Assembly: GCA_964520655.1 (NCBI GenBank)
Contig: CAZFNI010000003.1
Location: 124,001 to 188,000, forward strand
Direction: 5' to 3'
DNA length: 64,000 nt
Origin: JACQQW01 sp964520655
GTDB lineage: Bacteria; Omnitrophota; Gorgyraeia; Zapsychrales; Fredricksoniimonadaceae
The notes under the pieces were generated by a model that saw only the letters and a program-made list of their open reading frames with translations, searched no databases and was not told where the DNA came from. This document shows positions 15,971 to 25,674 of the stretch, in pieces (the first letter of the stretch is position 1; every line of letters begins with the position of its first letter). Both the position numbers and the translations under genes were made by a program.

Positions 15971-17911
15971 GTGAATACGTCCGACAAGATTGAAAAAAGC
16001 GTCTATGTGGAATTTCTGACTTGCGTTGTCCTGGCATATATTTGCATGCGCGGGGGCGGGAGTTTGCACATTTATTTCTTATCTGCGTCAACATTATCGC
16101 AACACATGGCTCGGAGCCTTAGGAAGCTTGGGATATTGCGTTTCTTGCCAGAAGAGTTTGTTTTTTCTTATGAGGATATGCGAGATCAACAGGGGTGTCA
16201 TTTATTTGGGAAGGTTAATAAGGATTTAATTGATCTTTCTTCCGTGGTGACAGATGATGTTGCCCATTCTTTTTGGCGGGATATGGAAGAAGTGTGCGAT
16301 ACGCCGCGCTTGAAATTATTTATGCGTAAGATGATCGCTGACCGAATGCATAATACGGTTGTTTTTCTTCATGCGGTTGATCATCAAAAGGATAGCGCGT
16401 TTTGTGTTATGACCAGAAGAATTTGGTCAAATGCCCTTAGGGAATATGCTTCAAAAATAGGTGTAAGGATTCATTTTGTCCCGAGCTTAACCCACCATCC
16501 GTTAATAATGCAGTTAAAGAAGAGAAAATCTAAGAATAAGGAGAGGAATGAACGGACCTCACCGAGCTCTTCTATGCCCTCAAAGATGCCCAATGCATTG
16601 GTAGGGGTATGGTATACAGGAAAAACTTTAGGCGTTGAACCTTCCAAACGTAATGAGATCTTCTGGTTGAATAGTGAATTTATCAATCCTCGAGATGTTT
16701 TGTTGTATTTTGAGCGTCGTGAGATATTGCCTCCGGTTCTGGGTGTTGCGAGTATGCAGAAAGCGGGGGTTAACATGGTTTCTTTTTATCCTTTTTCTGA
16801 TGGGATGGATGTGCCGCTGTATCAACCTACGGCGGGATATCAACGGCATTGTAAGGAGTGGATAATCAAGTTAGTAGGATCATGGATAAAGTCCTGGGTT
16901 TTTTTTAAACCCGTCAATATTTCCATTGTTGAATGGATGGCATGGTTTTTGCGAACTTATGTGTTATGGTCGGATTTTTTTAGAGAGTCGGGCATTAAGA
17001 TTAATATTTATGGCAATTATATCAATCCAGCCCACATTGCGATTAATCAGGCTATGCGGGCACAGGGTGGTGTCAACGTCGTGTATCAGTGGACACATGT
17101 GCATTTTCATTCAATGGCATTGGCATTGGATACCGACACTTTTTATTCTTTTAGTCCTGCCTATAATACTTATTTGGAGGAAAATGGTTCGATTATAAAA
17201 GAAAATATTCCTGTCGGATATCCTTGGGATATTTGTTCGGATGCGATTAAACGATCAGCTTCAAGTATGCGACAAGATTTGTTGGATCATGGGGCAAAGT
17301 TCATTGTCTGTTATTTGGACGAGAGTTCAGGCAATGATAAATTTGCAGTAATAACGCATGATAGGGCAAGACAAATTTATACATTCTGGCTGATGCGATT
17401 GTTGGAGGATGAGACATTGGGGCTGATCTTTAAACCAGGGTATATTCATGATTTTAATGCGCGTATTCGAGAACCTTTAGCTGAGCTGTTTGCCCGGGCT
17501 CAGTCATCGGGTCGTTTGAAAGTTGTTGGCGATGGGCATTTTAAGACGGATACGTTGCCTGCAGAAGCTGCCTGTGCCGCAGATGTAACAGTAGGGTTGT
17601 TACTATCCGGAACTGCTTTGTTAGAGGCAGTACTTACCGGCTCTAAAGCGGTTTTTCTGGATTTGGAGGGGTTAAAAGAAGAAAAGGTTTATCAGTGGGG
17701 GCAAGGGGCTATTGTCTTTGACAGCTGCGCGGCTTTATGGCAAGCCATGAAGAGTTATCGTGGCGATCCCGGATCATTTAAACAGTTCGGTGATCTTTCA
17801 CGATGGTTGGGTGATAAAACAGTATATTTAGGGGAACCTGGAGCAAGCCGTATTGCAAGACATCTATCCGGCTTATGTGCGAATTATCGAAAGGAAGAGC
17901 ATGTTCGCTAA
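15971..17911 (+). CDS. Large putative surface-carbohydrate glycosyltransferase, GT-B-like
   Basis: 646 residues from a GTG at 15971. I do not recognise a defined family. A charged linker at ~188-208 (KKRKSKNKERNERTSPSSS) divides two halves. The C-terminal part has features of CDP-glycerol or capsule-type GT-B folds: VNVVYQWTHVHFHS, GYPWD, FIVCYLDES, and AADVTVGLLLSGTALLEAVLTGSKAVFLD as a donor-site-like loop. It sits between the acetyltransferase pair and a hexapeptide acyltransferase. A role in transferring the sugar made upstream is plausible but unproven. It is more A/T-rich than the genes after it. Confidence 0.6.
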   Translation: MNTSDKIEKSVYVEFLTCVVLAYICMRGGGSLHIYFLSASTLSQHMARSLRKLGILRFLPEEFVFSYEDMRDQQGCHLFGKVNKDLIDLSSVVTDDVAHSFWRDMEEVCDTPRLKLFMRKMIADRMHNTVVFLHAVDHQKDSAFCVMTRRIWSNALREYASKIGVRIHFVPSLTHHPLIMQLKKRKSKNKERNERTSPSSSMPSKMPNALVGVWYTGKTLGVEPSKRNEIFWLNSEFINPRDVLLYFERREILPPVLGVASMQKAGVNMVSFYPFSDGMDVPLYQPTAGYQRHCKEWIIKLVGSWIKSWVFFKPVNISIVEWMAWFLRTYVLWSDFFRESGIKINIYGNYINPAHIAINQAMRAQGGVNVVYQWTHVHFHSMALALDTDTFYSFSPAYNTYLEENGSIIKENIPVGYPWDICSDAIKRSASSMRQDLLDHGAKFIVCYLDESSGNDKFAVITHDRARQIYTFWLMRLLEDETLGLIFKPGYIHDFNARIREPLAELFARAQSSGRLKVVGDGHFKTDTLPAEAACAADVTVGLLLSGTALLEAVLTGSKAVFLDLEGLKEEKVYQWGQGAIVFDSCAALWQAMKSYRGDPGSFKQFGDLSRWLGDKTVYLGEPGASRIARHLSGLCANYRKEEHVR

Positions 17912-18434
17912 TGAGATAAGATCATTCATCTATCGGCTGCGTTTTAAGTTGTTCATCGGCAAATCAACGAAGATCTCTTCCCGGGCATTGTTAAAGAATG
18001 TCGACGGAGGCGTGATCAAGATCGGGCATCACTGCCATATTAATGATTTTGCTGTCCTGGCAACGTATGGCGGCAAAATTCTGATCGGCGACCATTCAAC
18101 GGTCAATTTCCACAGCGTTCTGTACGGGCAAGGAGGATTGACGATCGGTAATGGTGTGCGTATCGGGCCGCATGTGGTCATTATCCCGTCGAATCATGTG
18201 TTTGAAGATCCTGATGTGTTGATTTATCAACAGGGTAGTAAGAGTAAGGGGATAGAGATCAAGGATGACGTATGGATCGGGGCTGGAGCCAAGATATTAG
18301 ACGGTGTCACCATTGGGCAGGGGGCGGTCGTGGCGGCCGGTGCGGTTGTGAACACGGATGTCCCGCCGTATGCGGTTGTCGGAGGAGTGCCGGCCAAGGT
18401 CATTAAATACCGTAAAGAAAGCAAAGCTTCGTGA
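17901..18434 (+). CDS. Left-handed beta-helix (hexapeptide) acyltransferase
   Basis: 177 residues from the ATG at 17901, with AAGGAAG upstream and an 11-base overlap with the previous gene. Hexapeptide repeats run from ~45 onward: IGHHCHINDFAVLA, IGDHSTVNFHS, IGNGVRIGPHVVIIPS, then DDVWIGAGAKILDGVTIGQGAVVAAGAVV and PPYAVVGGVPAKVI. The catalytic-type histidine is in SNHVF. It is a typical O-acetyltransferase of capsule and LPS clusters, using acetyl-CoA, and probably decorates the repeat unit. Confidence 0.88.
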   Translation: MFANEIRSFIYRLRFKLFIGKSTKISSRALLKNVDGGVIKIGHHCHINDFAVLATYGGKILIGDHSTVNFHSVLYGQGGLTIGNGVRIGPHVVIIPSNHVFEDPDVLIYQQGSKSKGIEIKDDVWIGAGAKILDGVTIGQGAVVAAGAVVNTDVPPYAVVGGVPAKVIKYRKESKAS

Positions 18435-19822
18435 TCAAGACTGTCGGGGCGTACGCATTGCCCAAAGCCATCAGTTATGGACTGAATTTCTTAATGATCC
18501 CGGTGCTGACACGTATCCTGTCGCCGGCGGATTTTGGCGTGGTGGCCCTGGCATGGGCTGTGCATAATACTTTGGCCGGCGTCTGTACGCTTGGTATTCC
18601 CGGCGCTGTGAGCCGGTATTTCTTTGAATACCGCCAGGACCATGACAAGCTTTCCGCGTTGATCGTCTCGGCTAAGATCATGATGTATGCGCTTTTTCCC
18701 TGCTGGCTTTTGGTCATGTGGATCTGGTGCAAACCGATCGCGTCGTTGGTTGGCGTTGGTCCTCAATATGCGGATGCGTTCTTTTGGACATTTGTTGCGG
18801 CTTATATGAACCAGATAACGGGCTTTTATTTGAATCTTTTCCAGAATCTGGAGCGGGCTTCCTCTTATAGTTTATGGCTGAGCGTGCAGACCATCGTTTC
18901 TGTGGTGTTGACCCTGGCCTTTGTTACTGTCGGACACATGACCTATATGGGGATGATCTATGGTTCACTGTTAGGGGCATTGACCGCCTGCGTTGGGGCC
19001 TCATGGCAGATGCGAAAATTTGACAGCGGAAGGTGGCATGGGAATATCGCCTGGGAGAATGTTGTTTATGGGTTGTCGATCACGCCCAAATCTTTATCGA
19101 GTTTCGTGAACCGGTTTTTTGATAAATATATGCTCAACAACATTTTGTCCTTAAGCGTTGTCGGTATTTACAATGTCGGTCAGAGTTTTATCAATGCGTT
19201 ATCCGCCGGGATCACTTCCGTACAGTCGGCATTCCAGCCGCGCTGGTTTAAAGAGGTCTTTGACGACCCTCAAGAGGGGAGCCAAAAGGCTGGGAGCATG
19301 TTTGAGGTTTTTTCTTATATCAGCATGATGGTGATGATGCTTGCGGTTGTATTGGCGAAACCTTTTATCACGCTTTTGCTGCCGTCTTCCTATCATGGCC
19401 TTGTTGTGATCGCGCCCGTCTTGATGCTGGGGCTGGCGGCACAGTTGTTCGGCATGTTCGTTGGTGTTCAATACGCCTTTGCCAAGAAAGCGTATTTGAT
19501 CTTTCCGTTGACGGTTGTCGGTACAATGTTGAATGTGGGAGCGAACTTGGCGCTGATCCCGCACTGGGGTATCGCTGGAGCAGCCTGGTCCGGGGTGATC
19601 GGCGGTTATGGCGCAAATTTGTTGATGGTCTTTGTTGGACAGAAAGTTTACAGGGTCGCTTATCCATGGCCGTCGTTGATCATGATGCATGTGCTGTTGT
19701 GGGCGGCTGTGGCCAGCGTGTTAATTTTCGATTGGTTGATCTCGGCGGTGGTTGCCGCGGCGTTTGTCTTAGCAGGATTTAAGTGGGGGATCTGGGATAA
19801 CTTCAAGGGGAAGTCGTCATGA
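18431..19822 (+). CDS. Wzx-like polysaccharide flippase
   Basis: 463 residues, GTG start overlapping the previous stop (GTGA). Twelve or more hydrophobic segments are spread along it; it opens with ALPKAISYGLNFLMIPVLTRILSPADFGVVALAW, the signature N-terminus of MATE-superfamily oligosaccharide exporters. It should flip undecaprenyl-linked repeat units across the inner membrane. With the polymerase at 24165 and an initiating transferase at 49827, a Wzx/Wzy-type assembly route is indicated. Confidence 0.9.
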   Translation: MIKTVGAYALPKAISYGLNFLMIPVLTRILSPADFGVVALAWAVHNTLAGVCTLGIPGAVSRYFFEYRQDHDKLSALIVSAKIMMYALFPCWLLVMWIWCKPIASLVGVGPQYADAFFWTFVAAYMNQITGFYLNLFQNLERASSYSLWLSVQTIVSVVLTLAFVTVGHMTYMGMIYGSLLGALTACVGASWQMRKFDSGRWHGNIAWENVVYGLSITPKSLSSFVNRFFDKYMLNNILSLSVVGIYNVGQSFINALSAGITSVQSAFQPRWFKEVFDDPQEGSQKAGSMFEVFSYISMMVMMLAVVLAKPFITLLLPSSYHGLVVIAPVLMLGLAAQLFGMFVGVQYAFAKKAYLIFPLTVVGTMLNVGANLALIPHWGIAGAAWSGVIGGYGANLLMVFVGQKVYRVAYPWPSLIMMHVLLWAAVASVLIFDWLISAVVAAAFVLAGFKWGIWDNFKGKSS

Positions 19823-20994
19823 ATATCACCATGTCATGCGGGGGCGGGACATTAAGGGTTTTTCATTTGGCCGCTGGAATGGCCCGACGCGGGGTGCTCA
19901 AGAACATATACGTACCCTATTACAGTCCTAAATTCCCGTATCTGCGCCGGTTTCTGGGACGCCCCGATGACGGGCAGGTGATCCCAGCGAATATTGTTCA
20001 TTCTAATTTGGCAGCAGCGATCGGGTATCGCGTCATTGACAAGTTAAGGCTCGATAAGATCTTTGGTTTTGAGAATCGTTTTGCGACGTGGGATTTCATT
20101 GACCGCTGCGTTGCGGCTCAATTGCGTCCCGGCAGCGATGTGGTTTGGGCGGAATCGGTTCTGGCTCTCCATACTTTCAAGAAAGCCAAACAGTTTGGTT
20201 CGAAAACGATCTTAGACAGGCCTAATTGTCATATCCGTTTTCAGAAAAATATTGTCGAGGAAGAGTATTCCCGGCTGGGGTTAAAACGGTATTACAATAG
20301 CCTTCAGGCAGTTGAGAAAAGCGAGGAAGAATACGCGCAAGCCGACTATATCGCGGTTCTTTCTTCTTTTGTGAAACGTTCATTCATAGCCCAGGGTGTT
20401 CCGGAAAAGAAGTTATTGCTCTTGCCATCGGGTGTTAACCTGGATGATTTTAAACCGGCACCTAAAGAAGATGACACTTTTCGTATCATTTACTGCGGAT
20501 ATATCTGTGTGAAAAAGGGGGTCCATCATTTGCTGGACGCGCTGGAACGTTTAAATATCCCCAAGAGCGAATTATGGCTGATCGGCAAAGTTGAGGAAGA
20601 TTTTCGCCCAATTCTTGGGAAAACAAAGGTGGTGTACAAACATTTTGGTTATGTGCCGCATTTAGAGTTAAGCAGGTATTACGGGCAGGGTTCAGTTTTT
20701 GTGTTGCCGTCGATCGAGGAGGGGTTGGCGAAGGTGACCATGGAGGCCATGGCCTGCGGCCTGCCGGTCATCGCCACGCCCAATACCGGGGCAGAAGATG
20801 TGATGCGCGACGGGGTAGACGGTTTTATCGTCCCCATGAGAGACCCGGCGGCTTTGTCTGAAAAGATCCTGCGTTTGTATGAAGATCCGGAATTACGGGC
20901 TAATATGGGACGCAATGGACAAGCACAGGTTAGACGTGGGTTGACATTTGATGATTATACAGCAAGGGTGATCAATGCCTGTCGAGAGCTTTGA
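19819..20994 (+). CDS. Family-4 glycosyltransferase
   Basis: 391 residues, ATGA overlap with the flippase gene. The GT-B layout is clear: an N-terminal acceptor domain (GGGTLRVFHLAAGMARRG), VWAESVLAL, VLSSFVKRSF, LLLPSGVNLDDFKP, then the donor domain FRIIYCGYICVKKGVHHLLDAL and the retaining E-x7-E region in LPSIEEGLAKVTMEAMACGLPVIA. It would add one sugar of the repeat unit in the cytoplasm. The sugar and linkage cannot be inferred. Confidence 0.9.
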   Translation: MNITMSCGGGTLRVFHLAAGMARRGVLKNIYVPYYSPKFPYLRRFLGRPDDGQVIPANIVHSNLAAAIGYRVIDKLRLDKIFGFENRFATWDFIDRCVAAQLRPGSDVVWAESVLALHTFKKAKQFGSKTILDRPNCHIRFQKNIVEEEYSRLGLKRYYNSLQAVEKSEEEYAQADYIAVLSSFVKRSFIAQGVPEKKLLLLPSGVNLDDFKPAPKEDDTFRIIYCGYICVKKGVHHLLDALERLNIPKSELWLIGKVEEDFRPILGKTKVVYKHFGYVPHLELSRYYGQGSVFVLPSIEEGLAKVTMEAMACGLPVIATPNTGAEDVMRDGVDGFIVPMRDPAALSEKILRLYEDPELRANMGRNGQAQVRRGLTFDDYTARVINACREL

Positions 20995-21712
20995 GGGGGC
21001 TGTGTCCGCGTTGGACATTAGTTTATTCGACCATATCCGTTCCCAAACATCGCCGGATGATAAACGAGCGCTACTGGCGGTGCAGGATTTTGTGCGAAGC
21101 CGACGGGAAAGATATGCCTATTTGGAGATCGGTTCCTATTTAGGCGGTTCCCTGCAGACCTACATCAAGGACAGCAAATGCCGGAAGATCTATTCGATTG
21201 ACCAGCGTTCACCGGTTGTCGCAGATAATCGCTTTCCTAATGGGCTGGCCTATGAAGGGCAGATCAAGAGCCAACAGATGCTGGATAATCTTAAAAAGCT
21301 TGTTTCAGACCTCGGTCATTTGACCGTTTTTGACGCGCAGTCTTCACAAGTGCCGGCACAACAGATCACAGAAAAGCCCAATGTGTGCTTTATCGACGGG
21401 GAACATACGGACCATGCTGTAGAGGGAGATTATAATTTTTGCCGCAGTGTCATGGATGCCCACGGCATCGTGGTCTTCCACGATGCGTTTCTGGTCAGGG
21501 ACGGCATTAATCGGGTCATGCGGCGTCTTTGGCTGTCCGGCGTTCGGTTTAAAGGGTATCACTTAAGATCATCGGTTTTTGTGTTGGTGTTCGCGGATGC
21601 GGATGTCTGGGAAAAGCATCTTCAGAAAACGGGTGTTGAGCGGCATTTAAGCACTGCTGATAAGATCAAATGGCTGCTCCCGTTATGGGTTAGACGTTTA
21701 TGGAAGAAATAA
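20975..21712 (+). CDS. Class I SAM-dependent methyltransferase
   Basis: 245 residues, beginning inside the last 20 bases of the GT4 gene. Motif I is YLEIGSYLGGSL (~49-60), with YSIDQR after it and FIDGEHTDHAVEGDY, then GIVVFHDAF, as in CmcI-like and Methyltransf_24-type O-methyltransferases. It probably methylates a sugar of the polymer or its precursor. It overlaps the next gene by 13 bases, in keeping with tight translational coupling. Confidence 0.78.
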   Translation: MPVESFEGAVSALDISLFDHIRSQTSPDDKRALLAVQDFVRSRRERYAYLEIGSYLGGSLQTYIKDSKCRKIYSIDQRSPVVADNRFPNGLAYEGQIKSQQMLDNLKKLVSDLGHLTVFDAQSSQVPAQQITEKPNVCFIDGEHTDHAVEGDYNFCRSVMDAHGIVVFHDAFLVRDGINRVMRRLWLSGVRFKGYHLRSSVFVLVFADADVWEKHLQKTGVERHLSTADKIKWLLPLWVRRLWKK

Positions 21713-23106
21713 CAGATCCTTTAGAAACAGTTGCGGCAGATTTTACCGCCTTTACAGTCGGCCATTTGCCGGCAGATATATCCACGTTGCCATTTGCCTC
21801 CGTCATCAGTGCCCGCAGTCCGGATATTTATCTGCTTTGGCACCCTGTCTATCGTTGTAAACACAAGGTTGGTTTACTGGCGTATCATGCGGCTTTGATG
21901 GTCTATAAAAAGATCAGGGGGTGTCAGGCTCTTTTTTCTTTGCGCAAGCAATTCCGCTATAAGATCTATGGGGAAGTTGGATCGACGCTGTTGGTCACAC
22001 CCGCGCTTTGCGGGAAGGAAAGCGGCGGGAATTGGCAGACGAATTATGTCAAAATATCCCCCCAAGATGCTTTGTTCGTTTTTGGCTTTGGAGAACAATG
22101 GGGCAAAAACGCTCATGCAGCGCAAGCATTGTCGGTCGGGAAAGCTTATGCGTACGCTTGGGCCCTTTCCATAGCCGGGATAAGCGCGGCCTTCTCTATC
22201 AAGGGGACGTGGGCGGATAGGATCCTGGTGCTGCTCTTATGGCTGACATGGGTTGTGAGTTTTGAATGGTTTGAAAGCTATTATTTCAAACAGACGCTGG
22301 AAAAAGCGATCAAGGAACATCGCTTGCAAAAGATAGGCTGTATCCATGAAATGCACGGATATGCCCGTTTGATCTGGATTCTGGGCCAGCAATATCATTT
22401 AAGTACGCATGCCCTGCAGCATGCCAGTGTCACCCAGGGCAAGCGTTGGTATTTCGCTGACAAAGCAGAACGTAAGGCAGGCCTTCAATTGCCCCAGCAT
22501 ATGTATGTCTATGATCGATCGATGATCGATCTGTTAAGGCCGTATTTTCCGACGACAGAATTCAAGCTTGGTTTAAGCTGGCGTTATGCGCACTGGCAGG
22601 ATGTTAAACCTGTCGCGGGCAGTGGCGATCATGTGTTATTTGTCAGCGCATTGGCTGGTTTTGACAATACAGTGCTGATCAATGTCTTAAAACGTCTACA
22701 TAGCGAGGGTGTTTTAAAACAGGTACATTTACGTTTCCATCCTCTGGCAAGATTGTCTCCTGCTGCGCGCCAATGGATCAAGGCACAGACGGATAATGGT
22801 TGGATCGTATTAACAGGACAGGTGCCGCTTAAAGAAGATCTGCTTAAGTCCAAAGTTGTTGTCGGGATGGGCACAACTGTTTTGGAAGAAGCGCTGCTAT
22901 TGGGGCGTCCGGTCGTTCATATCCAGCATTTGGATTATGTGCAGTATATCCATCTTCATGGAGTGCAGGGGGCGTCGTTGAAAGCGTGGGATGAGATCAC
23001 CGGCCGGTATCTAGAAGATATTCCACAACCTGCGGATGTGACGGATATACGCCATCGTTTTGGCCTGGAACATCCATTAGTCGATTATGCGCGGTTATTT
23101 CAATAA
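21700..23106 (+). CDS. Putative surface-carbohydrate biosynthesis glycosyltransferase
   Basis: 468 residues; no family assigned with certainty. The region around residues 145-190 has two hydrophobic segments (AYAWALSIAGISAAF, ILVLLLWLTWVVSFEW). The C-terminal third looks like the donor half of a GT-B fold: HVLFVSALAGFDNTVLI, VHLRFHPLARLSPAAR, then VVVGMGTTVLEEALLLGRPVVHI. It resembles the gene at 15971 in this last feature only. Its location between a methyltransferase and a GT2 supports a polymer-assembly role. Lack of a recognisable acceptor domain keeps confidence moderate. Confidence 0.55.
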   Translation: MEEITDPLETVAADFTAFTVGHLPADISTLPFASVISARSPDIYLLWHPVYRCKHKVGLLAYHAALMVYKKIRGCQALFSLRKQFRYKIYGEVGSTLLVTPALCGKESGGNWQTNYVKISPQDALFVFGFGEQWGKNAHAAQALSVGKAYAYAWALSIAGISAAFSIKGTWADRILVLLLWLTWVVSFEWFESYYFKQTLEKAIKEHRLQKIGCIHEMHGYARLIWILGQQYHLSTHALQHASVTQGKRWYFADKAERKAGLQLPQHMYVYDRSMIDLLRPYFPTTEFKLGLSWRYAHWQDVKPVAGSGDHVLFVSALAGFDNTVLINVLKRLHSEGVLKQVHLRFHPLARLSPAARQWIKAQTDNGWIVLTGQVPLKEDLLKSKVVVGMGTTVLEEALLLGRPVVHIQHLDYVQYIHLHGVQGASLKAWDEITGRYLEDIPQPADVTDIRHRFGLEHPLVDYARLFQ

Positions 23107-23116
23107 AGGATATTAG

Positions 23117-24160
23117 ATGTCGACATCGGGAAATAAGGCAGTCAGCGTTGTGATGGCTGTGCATAATGGGGCAGCTTTCGTTGGTAAGACCATCGAAAGT
23201 ATTTTATCTCAGGATCATCGACAATTCGAGTTTATCATCATCGATGATGCCAGTACGGATGACACCCCGGCCATTGTCGCGTCGTTCCAGGATGCGAGGA
23301 TCCGTTATTCTAGGAACGAGCGCAATATCGGCCAGACAGCGTCGCTCAATATCGGCATCAGGCAAGCGCAAGGGGAGTATATTGCCCGTATCGACGCGGA
23401 TGATATCGCTAAATCGGGGAGATTTAAAGAACAAGTGAATTTTTTGGATGCTCATCCTGAGGTTGCGGTGGTTGGGACATGGCAGGAGACCATCGACATT
23501 CATGGCCGCCTGCAGGGGGTGCGTCGTTTCCCGACAGACCCCTGGCAGATCGGCATGGGTTTGTTCACCTGCAGCCCGCTAAACTGGTTCTGTCTGTCGC
23601 ACCCGACGGTGATGATCAGAAAGTCGGCCTTAGAAAAGGTCGGATTATTTGATGAAACGTTGCGCATCAGCCAGGACTATGACCTGTGGCTGCGCATTTC
23701 CCGTTCTTTTTCATTAGCTAATATCCCCTATGTGGGGTTACAATACCGTGCTCACGGCCAGTCCTTATCGCAAAAAGATCTAAGCCGTACAAAGAGCGAG
23801 ATCAAAACGATCATTGGGCGCAATGTAGATCATGTGCTGCCGGGTTTAAATAGCGGGGACCGAGAGGCGTTGATCGGGATGCTGTTGTTTGACCCTCTCA
23901 AGGATGATCCGAAGAAGGTAATGGGTCTCTTTGATCGGTACTTAAAAGGGTTGGCGCAGGCAACGGCTGTAAAGGCGCCAGAGGCGAACGTTAAAGCTTA
24001 CAGTGAAAGACTCAAAGTTCTTTATGTGCCCCAGATCATCAAGCAAGATCCGCTTTTGGGGTTGACGTTATTCTTTAAAGCCTTGTTCTTCCAGACGGGC
24101 ACTGTGATCTCCAAACGTTTTTTAGCCTGTGTGTGGTATTCCGTCAAAAGAAAGTGGTGA
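23117..24160 (+). CDS. Family-2 glycosyltransferase
   Basis: 347 residues with AAGGA eleven bases before the ATG. The GT-A domain is at the start: VSVVMAVHNGAAFVGKTIESIL, IIIDDASTDDTPAIV, then the DxD metal site in ARIDADDIA (~95). Further on come FDETLRISQDYDLWLRIS, the usual ED-type catalytic region, and a C-terminal helical extension. It would transfer one residue of the repeat unit from an NDP-sugar. The sugar is unknown. Confidence 0.9.
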   Translation: MSTSGNKAVSVVMAVHNGAAFVGKTIESILSQDHRQFEFIIIDDASTDDTPAIVASFQDARIRYSRNERNIGQTASLNIGIRQAQGEYIARIDADDIAKSGRFKEQVNFLDAHPEVAVVGTWQETIDIHGRLQGVRRFPTDPWQIGMGLFTCSPLNWFCLSHPTVMIRKSALEKVGLFDETLRISQDYDLWLRISRSFSLANIPYVGLQYRAHGQSLSQKDLSRTKSEIKTIIGRNVDHVLPGLNSGDREALIGMLLFDPLKDDPKKVMGLFDRYLKGLAQATAVKAPEANVKAYSERLKVLYVPQIIKQDPLLGLTLFFKALFFQTGTVISKRFLACVWYSVKRKW

Positions 24161-24164
24161 CGTT

Positions 24165-25663
24165 GTGCAAAAACGCAAACAATTGACCTGGAGCTTGATC
24201 ACGATCGCATTGATCGGTACCTACGGTGTATTAAGCGCTTTATATGGCCATGTCTTTGCTAAAATAGGCATCCATTTGCCCTGGGTGCATTTGCCGCTTT
24301 TTGTCGGCGAGGTTGTTTTTTTTAGCTGCGCGTTGATATTTTTTTTCTTGATGGAAGGTAAACATCATATAACCCGGGGGGCAGCCCGCTGGTGGGCATT
24401 GCTGGCGTTTTATATCTTAAGCATGATCGCGTTAACATCACAGCAATGGTTCGGACTAAGCCTGCGCAATGCCGCCATGTTTTATTATTCCTTCTTTGCG
24501 TTGTTCATTTATACGGCGTTTAAGATATGCCGCATCAATGAGTGGGGATTGCGCCTGTTGTTTGGTGTGTCCATTTTGGTCTGCTTCTTTATCAGCCCGG
24601 ATTCGTATTTTCGGTATTCTTTTATCGTGTTGTGTGCGTTCGCTTTGTTGCGGATGAAGAAAGGCCGCACGCGTCTGATGCTGCTGCTTGTGATGTTGAT
24701 CCTGGCTCATCCTCAAAATATCTTTGTCGGGGCAAGAACATCGCTGGTTTCCTCATTGGCGGCTGTTGTATTCCTTATAGCTGTTTCGGTGGGGTATTTG
24801 CTGCCGTTGCCGCTGCGCCTGAGGTTGGCGGCGTTCTTTGGCTGCCTTCTGTTGATCGTCATGGTTGTTTGGCTTAAAGCCGATCATAATGGGATCATCT
24901 CTTTACTTAAACCCGATGGGTTGGTCAAGCAATACCATGTGTTTAATTCCAGGATCGCACAGATCAAATACACACCGGAGCACATTGTTCCCAAAATGTA
25001 TAATCCATATGCCTACGGAACGTTTGATGTCGCCGCGGTGGATGTCGATGCCGGCGTGTGTNNNNNNNNNNCCATTCATTGTTCAGGCCTGTTGCGTACA
25101 ATGTGGTCAATCCTGCTGTCAGCTCTAGTGAGATCAATCAATATTCACAAGCGTTGACTAATGTGGATAACCCTGGGGATCAGTATCGTTCCCTGGAACT
25201 GTCCTATAATAATATGTTGTTCAGGATCTTTATCTGGCGGGACATGATCCGTGAGATCGTTGAAAAAAAGGCTTGGCTGGGGGTTGGTTTTGGCTATCCT
25301 CAACGGTCGATCAGCCTTGAAACGCTTAATTGGGCCTCTATTGAGTGGCGCCGGGACGGGTGGATCACTCCCCATAATTTCTTTTTGCATTTAGTTTATC
25401 GTTGCGGCATCGCCGGGGTGCTCTTGATCGTATTCTTGATCGCCTGGATATGCGGTAAAGCGAGGCTTTTTTTACGGGCGCGCTGTTATGAGGGGGTATT
25501 GCTCATCAGTGCTTTGATCTATTGGCTGGTCGCCGCGCAGATACTGGTGGTCCTGGAGCTGCCATATTATTCAATTCCTTTCTGGACGCTTTTAGGCCTG
25601 ACATGGTACACGGCGGATGATCTGGAGTCGAAAGCGGTTGATTTTTCCAAGGGCGGACGTTAA
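24165..25663 (+). CDS. O-antigen polymerase/ligase-like membrane protein, interrupted by an assembly gap
   Basis: The start is probably the GTG at 24165, five bases after the previous stop. The first part (to 25061) has about nine hydrophobic segments. After the ten N at 25062-25071 the protein resumes in another frame at CAT 25073 (HSLFRPVAYNVV), ending with IRE..AWLGVGFG, ITPHNFFLHLVYRCGIAGVLL and a final membrane segment. The HNFFLH-R-GIAG block is the Wzy_C signature. Both halves fit one Wzy-type polymerase. The frame change shows that the N run is a placeholder of wrong length, not a natural frameshift. Confidence 0.78.
25062..25071. other. Assembly gap (10 N)
   Basis: Ten N within the polymerase gene. 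The reading frame before and after differs by a number of bases not divisible by three, so the true gap length is unknown. Confidence 0.98.
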
Positions 25664-25674
25664 AATACACGCCT

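Noticed and set aside
25058..25157. True frameshift in the polymerase gene
   Set aside because: The frame change coincides with the ten-N gap, so missing sequence explains it.
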